A stretch of 9,084 nt of DNA, taken from positions 1 to 9,084 of the forward strand of contig JAZUMQ010000013.1 of NCBI GenBank assembly GCA_045603745.1, read 5' to 3'. A program made the position numbers and the translations under genes. This DNA is from RGIG995 sp045603745. Its GTDB lineage: Bacteria > Bacillota > Clostridia > Oscillospirales > UBA644. The notes beneath the pieces were generated by a model, which saw only the letters and a list, made by a program, of their open reading frames with translations, was not told the DNA's origin and did not search any database. Shown piece by piece: positions 1-4,560 of this stretch (position 1 is its first letter; each line of letters opens with the position of its first letter).

Positions 1-4
1 GACA

Positions 5-35
5 AAGCAGCGTTGCATTGTACCAAGCAGTGTTG
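5..35. repeat. Short imperfect direct repeat AAGCAGYGTTG
   Basis: AAGCAGCGTTG (5-15) recurs as AAGCAGTGTTG (25-35) with one mismatch and a 20-base period. A small hairpin follows, CGCC (40-43) with GGCG (51-54), with no T-tract behind it. I see no gene in 1-186; this could be the tail of an upstream element cut by the window edge. No function is assigned. Confidence 0.35.
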
Positions 36-69
36 TCTCCGCCAAACAGGGGCGATTAACAATCTGTCC

Positions 70-92
70 AATGTCATTTTTACATTGACATT
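70..92. promoter_or_regulatory. Candidate operator: dyad over the -35 box
   Basis: AATGTCA (70-76) and TGACATT (86-92) form a perfect 7-bp inverted repeat with a 9-base centre. The right half-site lies within the TTGACA -35 box (85-90), so a dimeric repressor bound here would block RNA polymerase. The dyad is seen directly; the operator role is inference, and no regulator gene is adjacent in the window. Confidence 0.4.
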
Positions 93-112
93 ACCATAAT
101 TCCCGATATAAT
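85..112 (+). promoter_or_regulatory. Sigma-A promoter of the 226-residue gene
   Basis: Both boxes are perfect: -35 TTGACA (85-90) and -10 TATAAT (107-112), with a 16-base spacer. Transcription should begin near 119-120, giving a leader of about 67 nt before the TTG start codon at 187. Confidence 0.85.
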
Positions 113-119
113 ATTTATG

Positions 120-186
120 GATTGCGACGCAATCAATTTATCAGCACCTATGATCGGTGCGTGCCTTTTAGGGCACAGGTGATTTT
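120..186 (+). promoter_or_regulatory. Structured 5' leader with three tandem hairpins
   Basis: Three hairpins fill the predicted leader. P1 is GATTGC/GCAATC (120-125/129-134). P2 is GCACC/GGTGC (144-148/156-160). P3 is GTGCC/GGCAC (161-165/172-176), with a possible extra T-G pair. P3 abuts P2 and ends one base before the ribosome binding site AGGTG (177-181). The left side of P2, CACCT (145-149), is the exact complement of AGGTG, so an alternative fold could hide the ribosome binding site. It resembles a translation-controlling leader. I do not recognise the family, and the switching is inference. Confidence 0.5.
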
Positions 187-867
187 TTGAAACTGAATAA
201 AAGAAACTGTGAGACTCGAATCAGACTGACTCCCTGCGGCGAAGACTTTACAAAAGTCCAAATGAAAATCGATGGCATACACAACGATTTCTTTTTGAGC
301 GGCATTATGGGAAGTCAGTTTTCTTCTTTATTGACGGCAGTTTACTGTCTATACGAAGAAGATGACTTTGCCCATTGGTACTTTCGCAGACGCAATCCGC
401 AACTCAAGCGCGAATATTCTGATCGCCGTAAAGATGGGAATTGCTCCACAAGAGCAGAAATTCATTGGGACGGAGAAATGTACGGTTATGCGACATTGTT
501 ATTGTGGAGAGAGAGTCCCTCTCTGAATCCGCCAGACGCAAACACGCCTGATCCTGTACACATTTCTATTTGCAGAAGAAGAAGTAAATCTTACACCGTC
601 GATGGTCGTGACCTCTGCTATGCAGTCGCAAAAGCCTGTACGGAAGCTCTAAAAAAATACGGTTTCAAGGGATATTTGAAATCAAATAGCGGTCATGACC
701 TTGGAGACTCAATTGATATTGAGGAACTTTTATTTATTAAAGCGTATGCTCTTGGAGTATTGGATGCAAGAGAAACGGTGCGAATTTGGGAGCACCCTCG
801 GGGCTGGATGCGTGCAGATGCGTCTTCCTTTGAAAAAGAAATTGAGTTGCTGCTATTCGATATGTAA
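187..867 (+). CDS. Hypothetical protein, 226 aa, unrecognised family
   Basis: I do not recognise this protein. It starts with TTG at 187, chosen because AGGTG lies at 177-181 (5-base spacing) and a near-perfect promoter and leader sit upstream. It has no signal peptide or membrane segment. It is charged, with a strongly basic stretch at about residues 67-82 (RRRNPQLKREYSDRRK) and seven cysteines (8, 17, 54, 86, 129, 144, 151) without obvious CxxC pairs. The C-terminal half looks helical (about 141-157 and 178-206). It is transcribed towards rtcB and shares its terminator, so it is not part of the RNA-repair operon. The elaborate leader suggests tight translational control. Confidence is high that it is a real gene and nil for function. 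Confidence 0.8.
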   Translation: MKLNKRNCETRIRLTPCGEDFTKVQMKIDGIHNDFFLSGIMGSQFSSLLTAVYCLYEEDDFAHWYFRRRNPQLKREYSDRRKDGNCSTRAEIHWDGEMYGYATLLLWRESPSLNPPDANTPDPVHISICRRRSKSYTVDGRDLCYAVAKACTEALKKYGFKGYLKSNSGHDLGDSIDIEELLFIKAYALGVLDARETVRIWEHPRGWMRADASSFEKEIELLLFDM

Positions 868-879
868 TTCAAACAAGAA

Positions 880-909
880 AAGAGGCAAGGATTTCAGTCC
901 TTGCCTCTT
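880..909. terminator. Bidirectional intrinsic terminator
   Basis: A perfect 12-bp stem pairs AAGAGGCAAGGA (880-891) with TCCTTGCCTCTT (898-909) around a 6-base loop. It is followed by TTGTTT-like sequence on + and TTTTCTTGTTT-like sequence on -. It lies 13 bases past the stop of the + gene and 2 bases past the rtcB stop, so it ends both convergent transcripts. Confidence 0.88.
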
Positions 910-911
910 GT

Positions 912-2120
912 TTATTCTGCGGCTTTGAAGTTATAGATTGGCTTGATCTGGCAGACGATGTCTGCGGTGGGGGTGATATTTTCAACGATTTCGTCCATGG
1001 TTTTATAAGCCATGGGCGATTCGTCGAGGGTATCGGGAACGACGCAGGTGGAATAGATCCCTGCCATTTCCGCCTTGTACTCCTCCATTGTAAGGCGTTC
1101 AAAGGCGGCGGAGCGGGACATGATCCGCCCGGCTCCGTGAGGGGCGGAGCAGTTCCAATCCTCATTTCCCTTTCCGATACAAATCAACGCACCGTCACGC
1201 ATATTGATGGGAATCAAGAGCTTTTCTCCGGCTTTAGCAGATACGGCACCTTTGCGAAGGATTTTTTCATGGACATCAATATAGTTGTGAATGGTATGGA
1301 ACGTTTCGATTGCCTTCCATTCGCAATTTTCAAGAAGGATCTGCGCCATTTTTTCACGGTTTTGCGCTGCAAACTTCTGACAAAGATCCACGTCATGGAG
1401 ATAATCCTCCATACAAGAACCATAGAGAAAACATAGGTCACGGGGAAGTGACGGCTCTTTCGCCTCAAATTCCTTTTTCATGGCTTTGAGGGTGGATTGA
1501 ATCTCCGATTGCCGCCCTTGTTCTTTATAAGTACGAATTATCTCGCTTCGTTGTTTGAGGTATTCTTCCTTGCCCAGGTTCAGGTCAACTGCCATCTGCT
1601 GATAAAATTCCGCAACCTGCGTTCCAAGATTTCGGCTCCCGGAGTGTATCACAAGGTATTTGCCACCGCTTTCGTCTACGTCGATTTCGATAAAGTGGTT
1701 GCCCCCTCCCAAAGTTCCGAGGCTTCGCTTCAGCCTTCCCGAATGTTTGAGATTTCCATAACAACGAAGTCGCTTAAAATCGAATCCCTCCTGCTTTTTT
1801 TCCCAAAGATTTCTTCCGTGGGGAATCGAATGTGCCGCCTGATCTATTGTTTCAAAATCAATATCAATGTGCCCAAGATAGACGGTGTACATTCCACAAC
1901 CAATATCCACGCCTACCATAGAAGGAACAATCTTGTCGGTTATGGTCATGGTCGTTCCGATGGTACAGCCCTTGCCCGCATGAACGTCGGGCATGATCCG
2001 GATCTTTGAGGAGGCGAATGCTTCGGTATCACAAACCGTCTTAATCTGCATTTCCGCGTTCTCGCCGATGGAAGACGCAAAACACTTGGCAGTATTAAAC
2101 CTCCCAACGATTTCTATCAT
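912..2120 (-). CDS. rtcB: RNA-splicing ligase RtcB
   Basis: This is a GTP- and Mn2+-dependent RNA ligase that joins 3'-phosphate or 2',3'-cyclic-phosphate ends to 5'-OH ends. It is full length at 402 residues, in the range of bacterial RtcB. Family motifs appear in order: PDVHAGKG (44-51), GVDIGCG (70-76; metal ligands D72 and C75), GGGNHF (138-143; H142), HSGSR (159-163; H159), HNY (278-280; H278) and APHGAGR (326-332), whose H328 matches the histidine that becomes guanylylated. A conserved C-terminal lysine segment, KPIYNFK, is present at 393-399. The ribosome binding site AAGGA lies 7 bases before ATG. It is the last gene of the - strand locus, 51 bases after the DUF2828 stop. The pairing of RtcB with a TROVE-like protein and small RNAs parallels the rsr-Y RNA-rtcB operons known in other bacteria. 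All catalytic residues I can place are intact. Confidence 0.97.
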   Translation of the reverse strand: MIEIVGRFNTAKCFASSIGENAEMQIKTVCDTEAFASSKIRIMPDVHAGKGCTIGTTMTITDKIVPSMVGVDIGCGMYTVYLGHIDIDFETIDQAAHSIPHGRNLWEKKQEGFDFKRLRCYGNLKHSGRLKRSLGTLGGGNHFIEIDVDESGGKYLVIHSGSRNLGTQVAEFYQQMAVDLNLGKEEYLKQRSEIIRTYKEQGRQSEIQSTLKAMKKEFEAKEPSLPRDLCFLYGSCMEDYLHDVDLCQKFAAQNREKMAQILLENCEWKAIETFHTIHNYIDVHEKILRKGAVSAKAGEKLLIPINMRDGALICIGKGNEDWNCSAPHGAGRIMSRSAAFERLTMEEYKAEMAGIYSTCVVPDTLDESPMAYKTMDEIVENITPTADIVCQIKPIYNFKAAE

Positions 2121-2143
2121 AATAAGTTCCTTTCTAAATTGTT

Positions 2144-2165
2144 AGGGGAGTCGAAATGCTCCCCT
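2144..2165 (-). other. Intergenic hairpin between DUF2828 gene and rtcB
   Basis: A 7-bp stem, AGGGGAG (2144-2150) with CTCCCCT (2159-2165), has an 8-base loop and fills the short gap after the DUF2828 stop. On the - strand no U-tract follows, so it is unlikely to be a full terminator. It may stabilise the upstream message or be a processing site that sets the ratio of the two proteins. Confidence 0.5.
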
Positions 2166-2171
2166 GATTTG

Positions 2172-3629
2172 TTATGCAACGATTTTTTCATACCGTTCGC
2201 TCTCGATGACTTCAAGCATAAAAGTGTAAGGATTCAGCGACCCGCTCGCCACCATAGAGAAAAGACGGGGAGTACAACCGGACACGAGCGCCACGCCCTG
2301 TTCGTTTTTGGTTACGGGTTGCTGCCGATTGCGGCTTGCCACGTTCCAGAAAACGATTTCGGGAAGGGTATATCCGGCTTCCGCAAATAGTTTTTTTGCA
2401 TACTCAAAATTTGTCAGAGAACTGTCCTTCGTGCAACAATCAAATTCCATATCCGAAATAATATAAAGCTTTTTGGGAAGCTCATTTTGAGGAACGGAAT
2501 TTTTCTTTGCTACATCGAGAATCAACTCAAACACCTTTTGGATATTCGTGTTTGCAATCTCATTAAAACCATGGCAATAGCGCACTTTATCAAGAATGTC
2601 TTCCCCTTTGATTTCAACGAGTTGAGGGTTTTCCGAAAAGGTGATAAAGTGATTTTTGAACGCACCTTGATTCCGTTCTGCAAAGTAAATACCCAAAGAG
2701 AGGGCGACCGTTGCAGGAATGGGATCAGAACCGCCGTACATCGAACCGGAACCGTCAATAACGGCAAGGGCATTTTCGCTATCCCCAAAATCTTCTTGAG
2801 AGATCCAAGTTGCATTGATTGCTCTGCGTTCTTCGTCGCTGACGACCTTCCGGAAGAAAGGAGCAATGATTTCGTAGGGCATCATGGTCGAAGCATTTAA
2901 CTTCACTTCCCCGGAAGAGACTTTATTGATAAAATCATTGTACCGGTCGGCATCGTTTCGCAAGAATGCCTTGCGGTATTTAAACATCGCCTTGGAAGGT
3001 TGTTTGGAATAATCGAAGGAATAGTCTTTTTCCCGGAGATTATTCTCGATAATGCGAATGTGCGCCCGAAGGGCAACGAGTGCCTTGCGGTAGCGTGCAT
3101 CGTTCATTCCAAAGTGCCGCGCGATCTTTTTGGCATATAAAACGGTCTCTTTATTCGACGCGTTGACCGAAGGAAGCCACTTGGCAAGCAAAGATACTTC
3201 CCCACCGTCGGCAAGGGCTTTTACGTCCGCTTCAAATTGTTGTTTCAGAACGTCGAGCATCTCCTTTTCGCAGGGAGTATCCATCAGGGCGAGAAGGTCG
3301 TCGTAACGTCCGTACTCGGCGACGTATGTAAGATTTTTGCACACGGTCTTGGGTTCGTTTTCGGCGAGCCAATGCAGAATCACCTTAAACACACGGCGTT
3401 CCCCAAGGCCTCCCCGAATATCTCTTGCGAAAAACAGGAGTTTCATTGCAATATCTCTGTTTTCCGTAAAGGCGCGAAGAAACCGTGTTTCGATTTCCGT
3501 GTCACTCTCCCGACGCAACGCCCCGATGGTTGCAAACAGATCCAGACAATCGGATTGGGTTGTGACGTTTGTTGCCGCACCGTTTTCCGTGTAGGTGCAA
3601 TTGGTTTCCTGTTTCAAATATTCTAACAT
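2172..3629 (-). CDS. DUF2828 family protein (TROVE-like helical domain plus vWA domain)
   Basis: This is a likely RNA-binding ring protein related to Ro60/TROVE, 485 residues from the start chosen here. Residues 1 to about 275 are helical and include ARDIRGGLGERR (68-79), typical of the DUF2828/TROVE repeat region. Residues from about 285 form a von Willebrand A domain with a complete MIDAS: D292-G-S294-G-S296, then T361 and D393 (in SDMEFD). Ro60-type proteins bind Y RNAs and misfolded small RNAs; the same role here is inferred from the family and from the array of Y-like RNAs ending 36 bases upstream. An in-frame GTG lies 9 bases upstream (3636-3638), but AAGGAG (3638-3643) overlaps it and sits 8 bases before the ATG at 3629, so the ATG is the start. 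rtcB follows in the same direction. Domain assignment is confident; the exact RNA ligand is unproven. Confidence 0.9.
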   Translation of the reverse strand: MLEYLKQETNCTYTENGAATNVTTQSDCLDLFATIGALRRESDTEIETRFLRAFTENRDIAMKLLFFARDIRGGLGERRVFKVILHWLAENEPKTVCKNLTYVAEYGRYDDLLALMDTPCEKEMLDVLKQQFEADVKALADGGEVSLLAKWLPSVNASNKETVLYAKKIARHFGMNDARYRKALVALRAHIRIIENNLREKDYSFDYSKQPSKAMFKYRKAFLRNDADRYNDFINKVSSGEVKLNASTMMPYEIIAPFFRKVVSDEERRAINATWISQEDFGDSENALAVIDGSGSMYGGSDPIPATVALSLGIYFAERNQGAFKNHFITFSENPQLVEIKGEDILDKVRYCHGFNEIANTNIQKVFELILDVAKKNSVPQNELPKKLYIISDMEFDCCTKDSSLTNFEYAKKLFAEAGYTLPEIVFWNVASRNRQQPVTKNEQGVALVSGCTPRLFSMVASGSLNPYTFMLEVIESERYEKIVA

Positions 3630-3637
3630 GAAACTCA

Positions 3638-3643
3638 CTCCTT
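3638..3643 (-). promoter_or_regulatory. Ribosome binding site fixing the DUF2828 start
   Basis: AAGGAG on the - strand lies 8 bases from the ATG at 3627-3629. It overlaps the alternative upstream GTG, which rules that GTG out as a start. Confidence 0.8.
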
Positions 3644-3664
3644 TTCGTAATTTTTTTCATACAA

Positions 3665-3732
3665 GGTACCGTTAATACGAGGATTTTCAGTCCTCTGCTT
3701 CGACATGTAGCTTCTGAATTGCGGTTGATACC
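3665..3732 (-). ncRNA. Y-like RNA unit U0 with Phe(GAA)-type anticodon arm
   Basis: The closing stem in - strand RNA is GGTATC (3732-3727) with GGTACC (3670-3665): 6 bp including one U-G pair that would be a C-A mismatch on the other strand. AAAA precedes it and TTG follows, as in the other units. Inside the 5' strand is ACCGCAAT (3725-3718), one base off the ACAGCAAT motif. The interior holds a 5-bp stem, GAGGA/TCCTC (3695-3691/3683-3679), with a 7-base loop CTGAAAA. That is exactly the loop of tRNA-Phe (GAA), with U33 and A37 in place. A short D-arm-like GCT/AGC precedes it. It ends just before the DUF2828 ribosome binding site. Confidence 0.65.
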
Positions 3733-3738
3733 TTTTGT

Positions 3739-3812
3739 TGCGGCGGGTGGGAATCGAACCCACGACACTGAGATTCTTAGTCTCTTATTCTACCTTCTGA
3801 ACTACCTACCGC
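3739..3812 (-). tRNA. tRNA-like gene, AAG at the anticodon position (aberrant)
   Basis: A cloverleaf can be drawn. The acceptor is GCGGT(A)GG with CCGCCGC, seven pairs if A6 is bulged. The D arm is GTTC/GAAT with GG in the loop. The anticodon arm is GAGA/TCTC (four pairs plus an A-A mismatch) with loop CTAAGAA. The variable loop has 5 bases. The T arm is GTGGG-TTCGATT-CCCAC, fully canonical. The discriminator is A and CCA is not encoded. AAG would mean Leu, but bacterial tRNA-Leu has a long variable arm and rarely AAG, and a bulged acceptor is abnormal. It lies between units U1 and U0 without a closing Y-type stem. It may be a tRNA mimic within the small-RNA array rather than a translating tRNA. 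A tRNA finder would probably report it with a low score. Confidence 0.6.
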
Positions 3813-3821
3813 ATATTACAA

Positions 3822-3900
3822 GGCGCATATCACCATCGCACGGCGAACTTTCCGGGGATACGAGCAGGTCCTCGTTGCGAAATCGATTGCTGTATGCGCC
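3822..3900 (-). ncRNA. Y-like RNA unit U1
   Basis: This unit is 79 nt. It is closed by GGCGCATA (3900-3893) with TATGCGCC (3829-3822), 8 bp and extendable by A-T pairs, with AAA before and TTG after. The 5' strand carries ACAGCAAT (3893-3886; its first base overlaps the extended stem). Inside, TCGCA/TGCGA (3880-3876/3840-3836) and ACGAG/CTCGT (3875-3871/3864-3860) stack end to end. I see no tRNA-type anticodon loop here. Confidence 0.65.
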
Positions 3901-3914
3901 TTTCTTTGCATCAA

Positions 3915-3989
3915 GACGCGGTTGGCATACCTCCGAGTATGACCTATGCCATAGCATCGGCATTCTTGCTTGGTGTTGCTGTACGCGTC
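3915..3989 (-). ncRNA. Y-like RNA unit U2
   Basis: This unit is 75 nt, closed by GACGCG (3989-3984) with CGCGTC (3920-3915), preceded by AAA and followed by TTG. The motif is ACAGCAAC (3982-3975), one base from consensus. Inside are ATGCC/GGCAT with an 8-base loop GATGCTAT, which resembles a Ser(GCU) anticodon loop with one extra base, and CATAC/GTATG (3941-3937/3930-3926) with a 6-base loop. The Ser resemblance is weak. Confidence 0.65.
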
Positions 3990-3992
3990 TTT

Positions 3993-4036
3993 CCAAAGAT
4001 CTCCGTCGCGGGTTTGAAGCCCGCAGAGATCTTTGG
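3993..4036 (-). ncRNA. Long hairpin between U2 and U3 with UCA-type anticodon loop
   Basis: CCAAAGATCTC (4036-4026 on -) pairs perfectly with GAGATCTTTGG (4003-3993), 11 bp. Its tip is GCGGG/CCCGC (4024-4020/4012-4008) with the 7-base loop CTTCAAA. In tRNA numbering the loop has U33, anticodon UCA and A37-A38, the same loop as selenocysteine tRNA. There is no ACAGCAAT motif and no Y-type closing stem. No U-tract follows on -, so a terminator is unlikely in the direction of the operon. Confidence 0.6.
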
Positions 4037-4042
4037 TTTCAA

Positions 4043-4106
4043 GGCACGTTTTTCATCGTGATCAGTTCTAATTACTGTAAGATTGACAATCATTGCTGTC
4101 CGTGCC
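4043..4106 (-). ncRNA. Y-like RNA unit U3
   Basis: This unit is 64 nt, closed by GGCACG (4106-4101) with CGTGCC (4048-4043), extendable to 8 bp by the flanking AA/TT and followed by TTG. An exact ACAGCAAT motif lies at 4099-4092. An internal hairpin CAGT/ACTG has a 7-base loop AATTAGA, which lacks U33 in that register. It is among the shortest units and has no clear tRNA-like domain. Confidence 0.65.
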
Positions 4107-4124
4107 TTTTTTCGAGGGGAACAA

Positions 4125-4228
4125 GATGCCTTTTTTCCCTCGCAGAGTTACACTCTGCTCGTGGCTGCTTACAAGTGCAGCTGCTCCCTGGGAGATGAGA
4201 GCGAACTTTTGGGATTGCTGTCGGCATC
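4125..4228 (-). ncRNA. Y-like RNA unit U4 with tRNA-Thr(UGU)-like domain
   Basis: This unit is 104 nt, closed by GATGCC (4228-4223) with GGCATC (4130-4125), extendable to 8 bp, with TTG after it and an exact ACAGCAAT at 4221-4214. The interior reads like a tRNA without most of its acceptor: D stem GCTC/GAGC (4202-4199/4186-4183), anticodon stem GCTGC/GCAGC (4181-4177/4168-4164) with loop ACTTGTAA (anticodon UGU plus one extra 5' base), a 5-base variable segment, and a T-arm-like hairpin GCAGAGT/ACTCTGC (4158-4152/4148-4142). TCCC and GGGA can form a 4-bp acceptor remnant. It matches U7 closely in the anticodon and T-arm segments, so the two are paralogs. Confidence 0.72.
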
Positions 4229-4237
4229 TTTTATCAA

Positions 4238-4298
4238 GACTCGTTGGTTTCTGTCGAAGAATTTGCATTTCTTATCCGTTTTCATTGCTGTACGAGTC
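4238..4298 (-). ncRNA. Y-like RNA unit U5 with Cys(GCA)-like loop
   Basis: At 61 nt this is the shortest unit. It is closed by GACTCG (4298-4293) with CGAGTC (4243-4238), extendable to 8 bp, with TTG after it and ACAGCAAT at 4291-4284. Its single internal hairpin is AAGAA/TTCTT (4273-4269/4261-4257) with the 7-base loop ATGCAAA. In tRNA numbering that gives U33, anticodon GCA (Cys) and A37, one base from the usual CTGCAAA. Only 8 bases separate it from U6 and 9 from U4. Confidence 0.7.
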
Positions 4299-4306
4299 TT
4301 TTATAA

Positions 4307-4430
4307 GGCACAGGCTCCGCTTCCGAATCGGTGAAGGCGACGCACTAATCGCGCCGGATTATGGTTCTTCTTCGGAGGATTTTCTCGTTTCGCGGATTTA
4401 CGCCCACTGCTTTGAAAATCTGCCCGTGCC
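4307..4430 (-). ncRNA. Divergent Y-like RNA unit U6
   Basis: At 124 nt this is the longest clear unit. It is closed by GGCACGGGC (4430-4422) with GCCTGTGCC (4315-4307), 9 bp with one G-U pair on the - strand (A-C on +). It lacks ACAGCAAT next to the stem and is followed by TTA rather than TTG, so it is a divergent member. Its loop contains one copy of the 34-base repeat shared with 4755-4788 and a hairpin at about 4318-4338. I see no convincing anticodon arm. Confidence 0.55.
4331..4364 (-). repeat. 34-base direct repeat, copy 1 (inside U6)
   Basis: This copy matches 4755-4788 at 32 of 34 positions (differences at 4336 and 4347). It contains a GCGA/TCGC hairpin core. Its presence in U6 and in the promoter-proximal segment suggests a shared RNA module or a past duplication. 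Confidence 0.75.
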
Positions 4431-4450
4431 TTTTTATCGGGAAAAAACAA

Positions 4451-4555
4451 GATGCCGTTCCCTTTGTGCCGGGCCTTGCACCCCGCTCGTCTTCTGCTTA
4501 CGAGAGCAGCTGTCCCTATGGGACAAACAATCTCCGAATGATTGCTGTTGACATC
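4451..4555 (-). ncRNA. Y-like RNA unit U7 with tRNA-Thr(CGU)-like domain
   Basis: This unit is 105 nt, closed by GATGTC (4555-4550) with GGCATC (4456-4451), including a U-G pair that exists only in - strand RNA. TTG follows, and an exact ACAGCAAT lies at 4548-4541. A D-arm-like hairpin TGTCCC/GGGACA (4525-4520/4516-4511) precedes an anticodon-like arm CTGC/GCAG with loop TCTCGTAA (anticodon CGU plus one extra 5' base), then a T-arm-like GC-rich hairpin containing GTGCAAG. Length, stem and domain order match U4. Confidence 0.72.
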
Positions 4556-4560
4556 TTTTG

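Noticed and set aside
4058..4078. A Leu(UAG) anticodon loop in U3
   Set aside because: In the register with U33 the stem drops to three pairs. The better 4-bp hairpin has A at position 33, so I do not count it as an anticodon mimic.
4078..4092. Another TTGACA-type -35 box or dyad inside U3 (GATTG-A-CAATC)
   Set aside because: It has no -10 box at a suitable distance, and it is explained as internal pairing of the small RNA.
3822..4555. CRISPR-like array
   Set aside because: Only the ACAGCAAT motif and stem logic recur. Unit lengths vary from 61 to 124 bases and there is no constant repeat of 23 bases or more.
3822..4560. A row of + strand intrinsic terminators (each right stem arm is followed by TTT)
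   Set aside because: The stems enclose 50-100 bases and the non-canonical pairs are valid only on the - strand. The T-run also pairs with the opposing AA flank.
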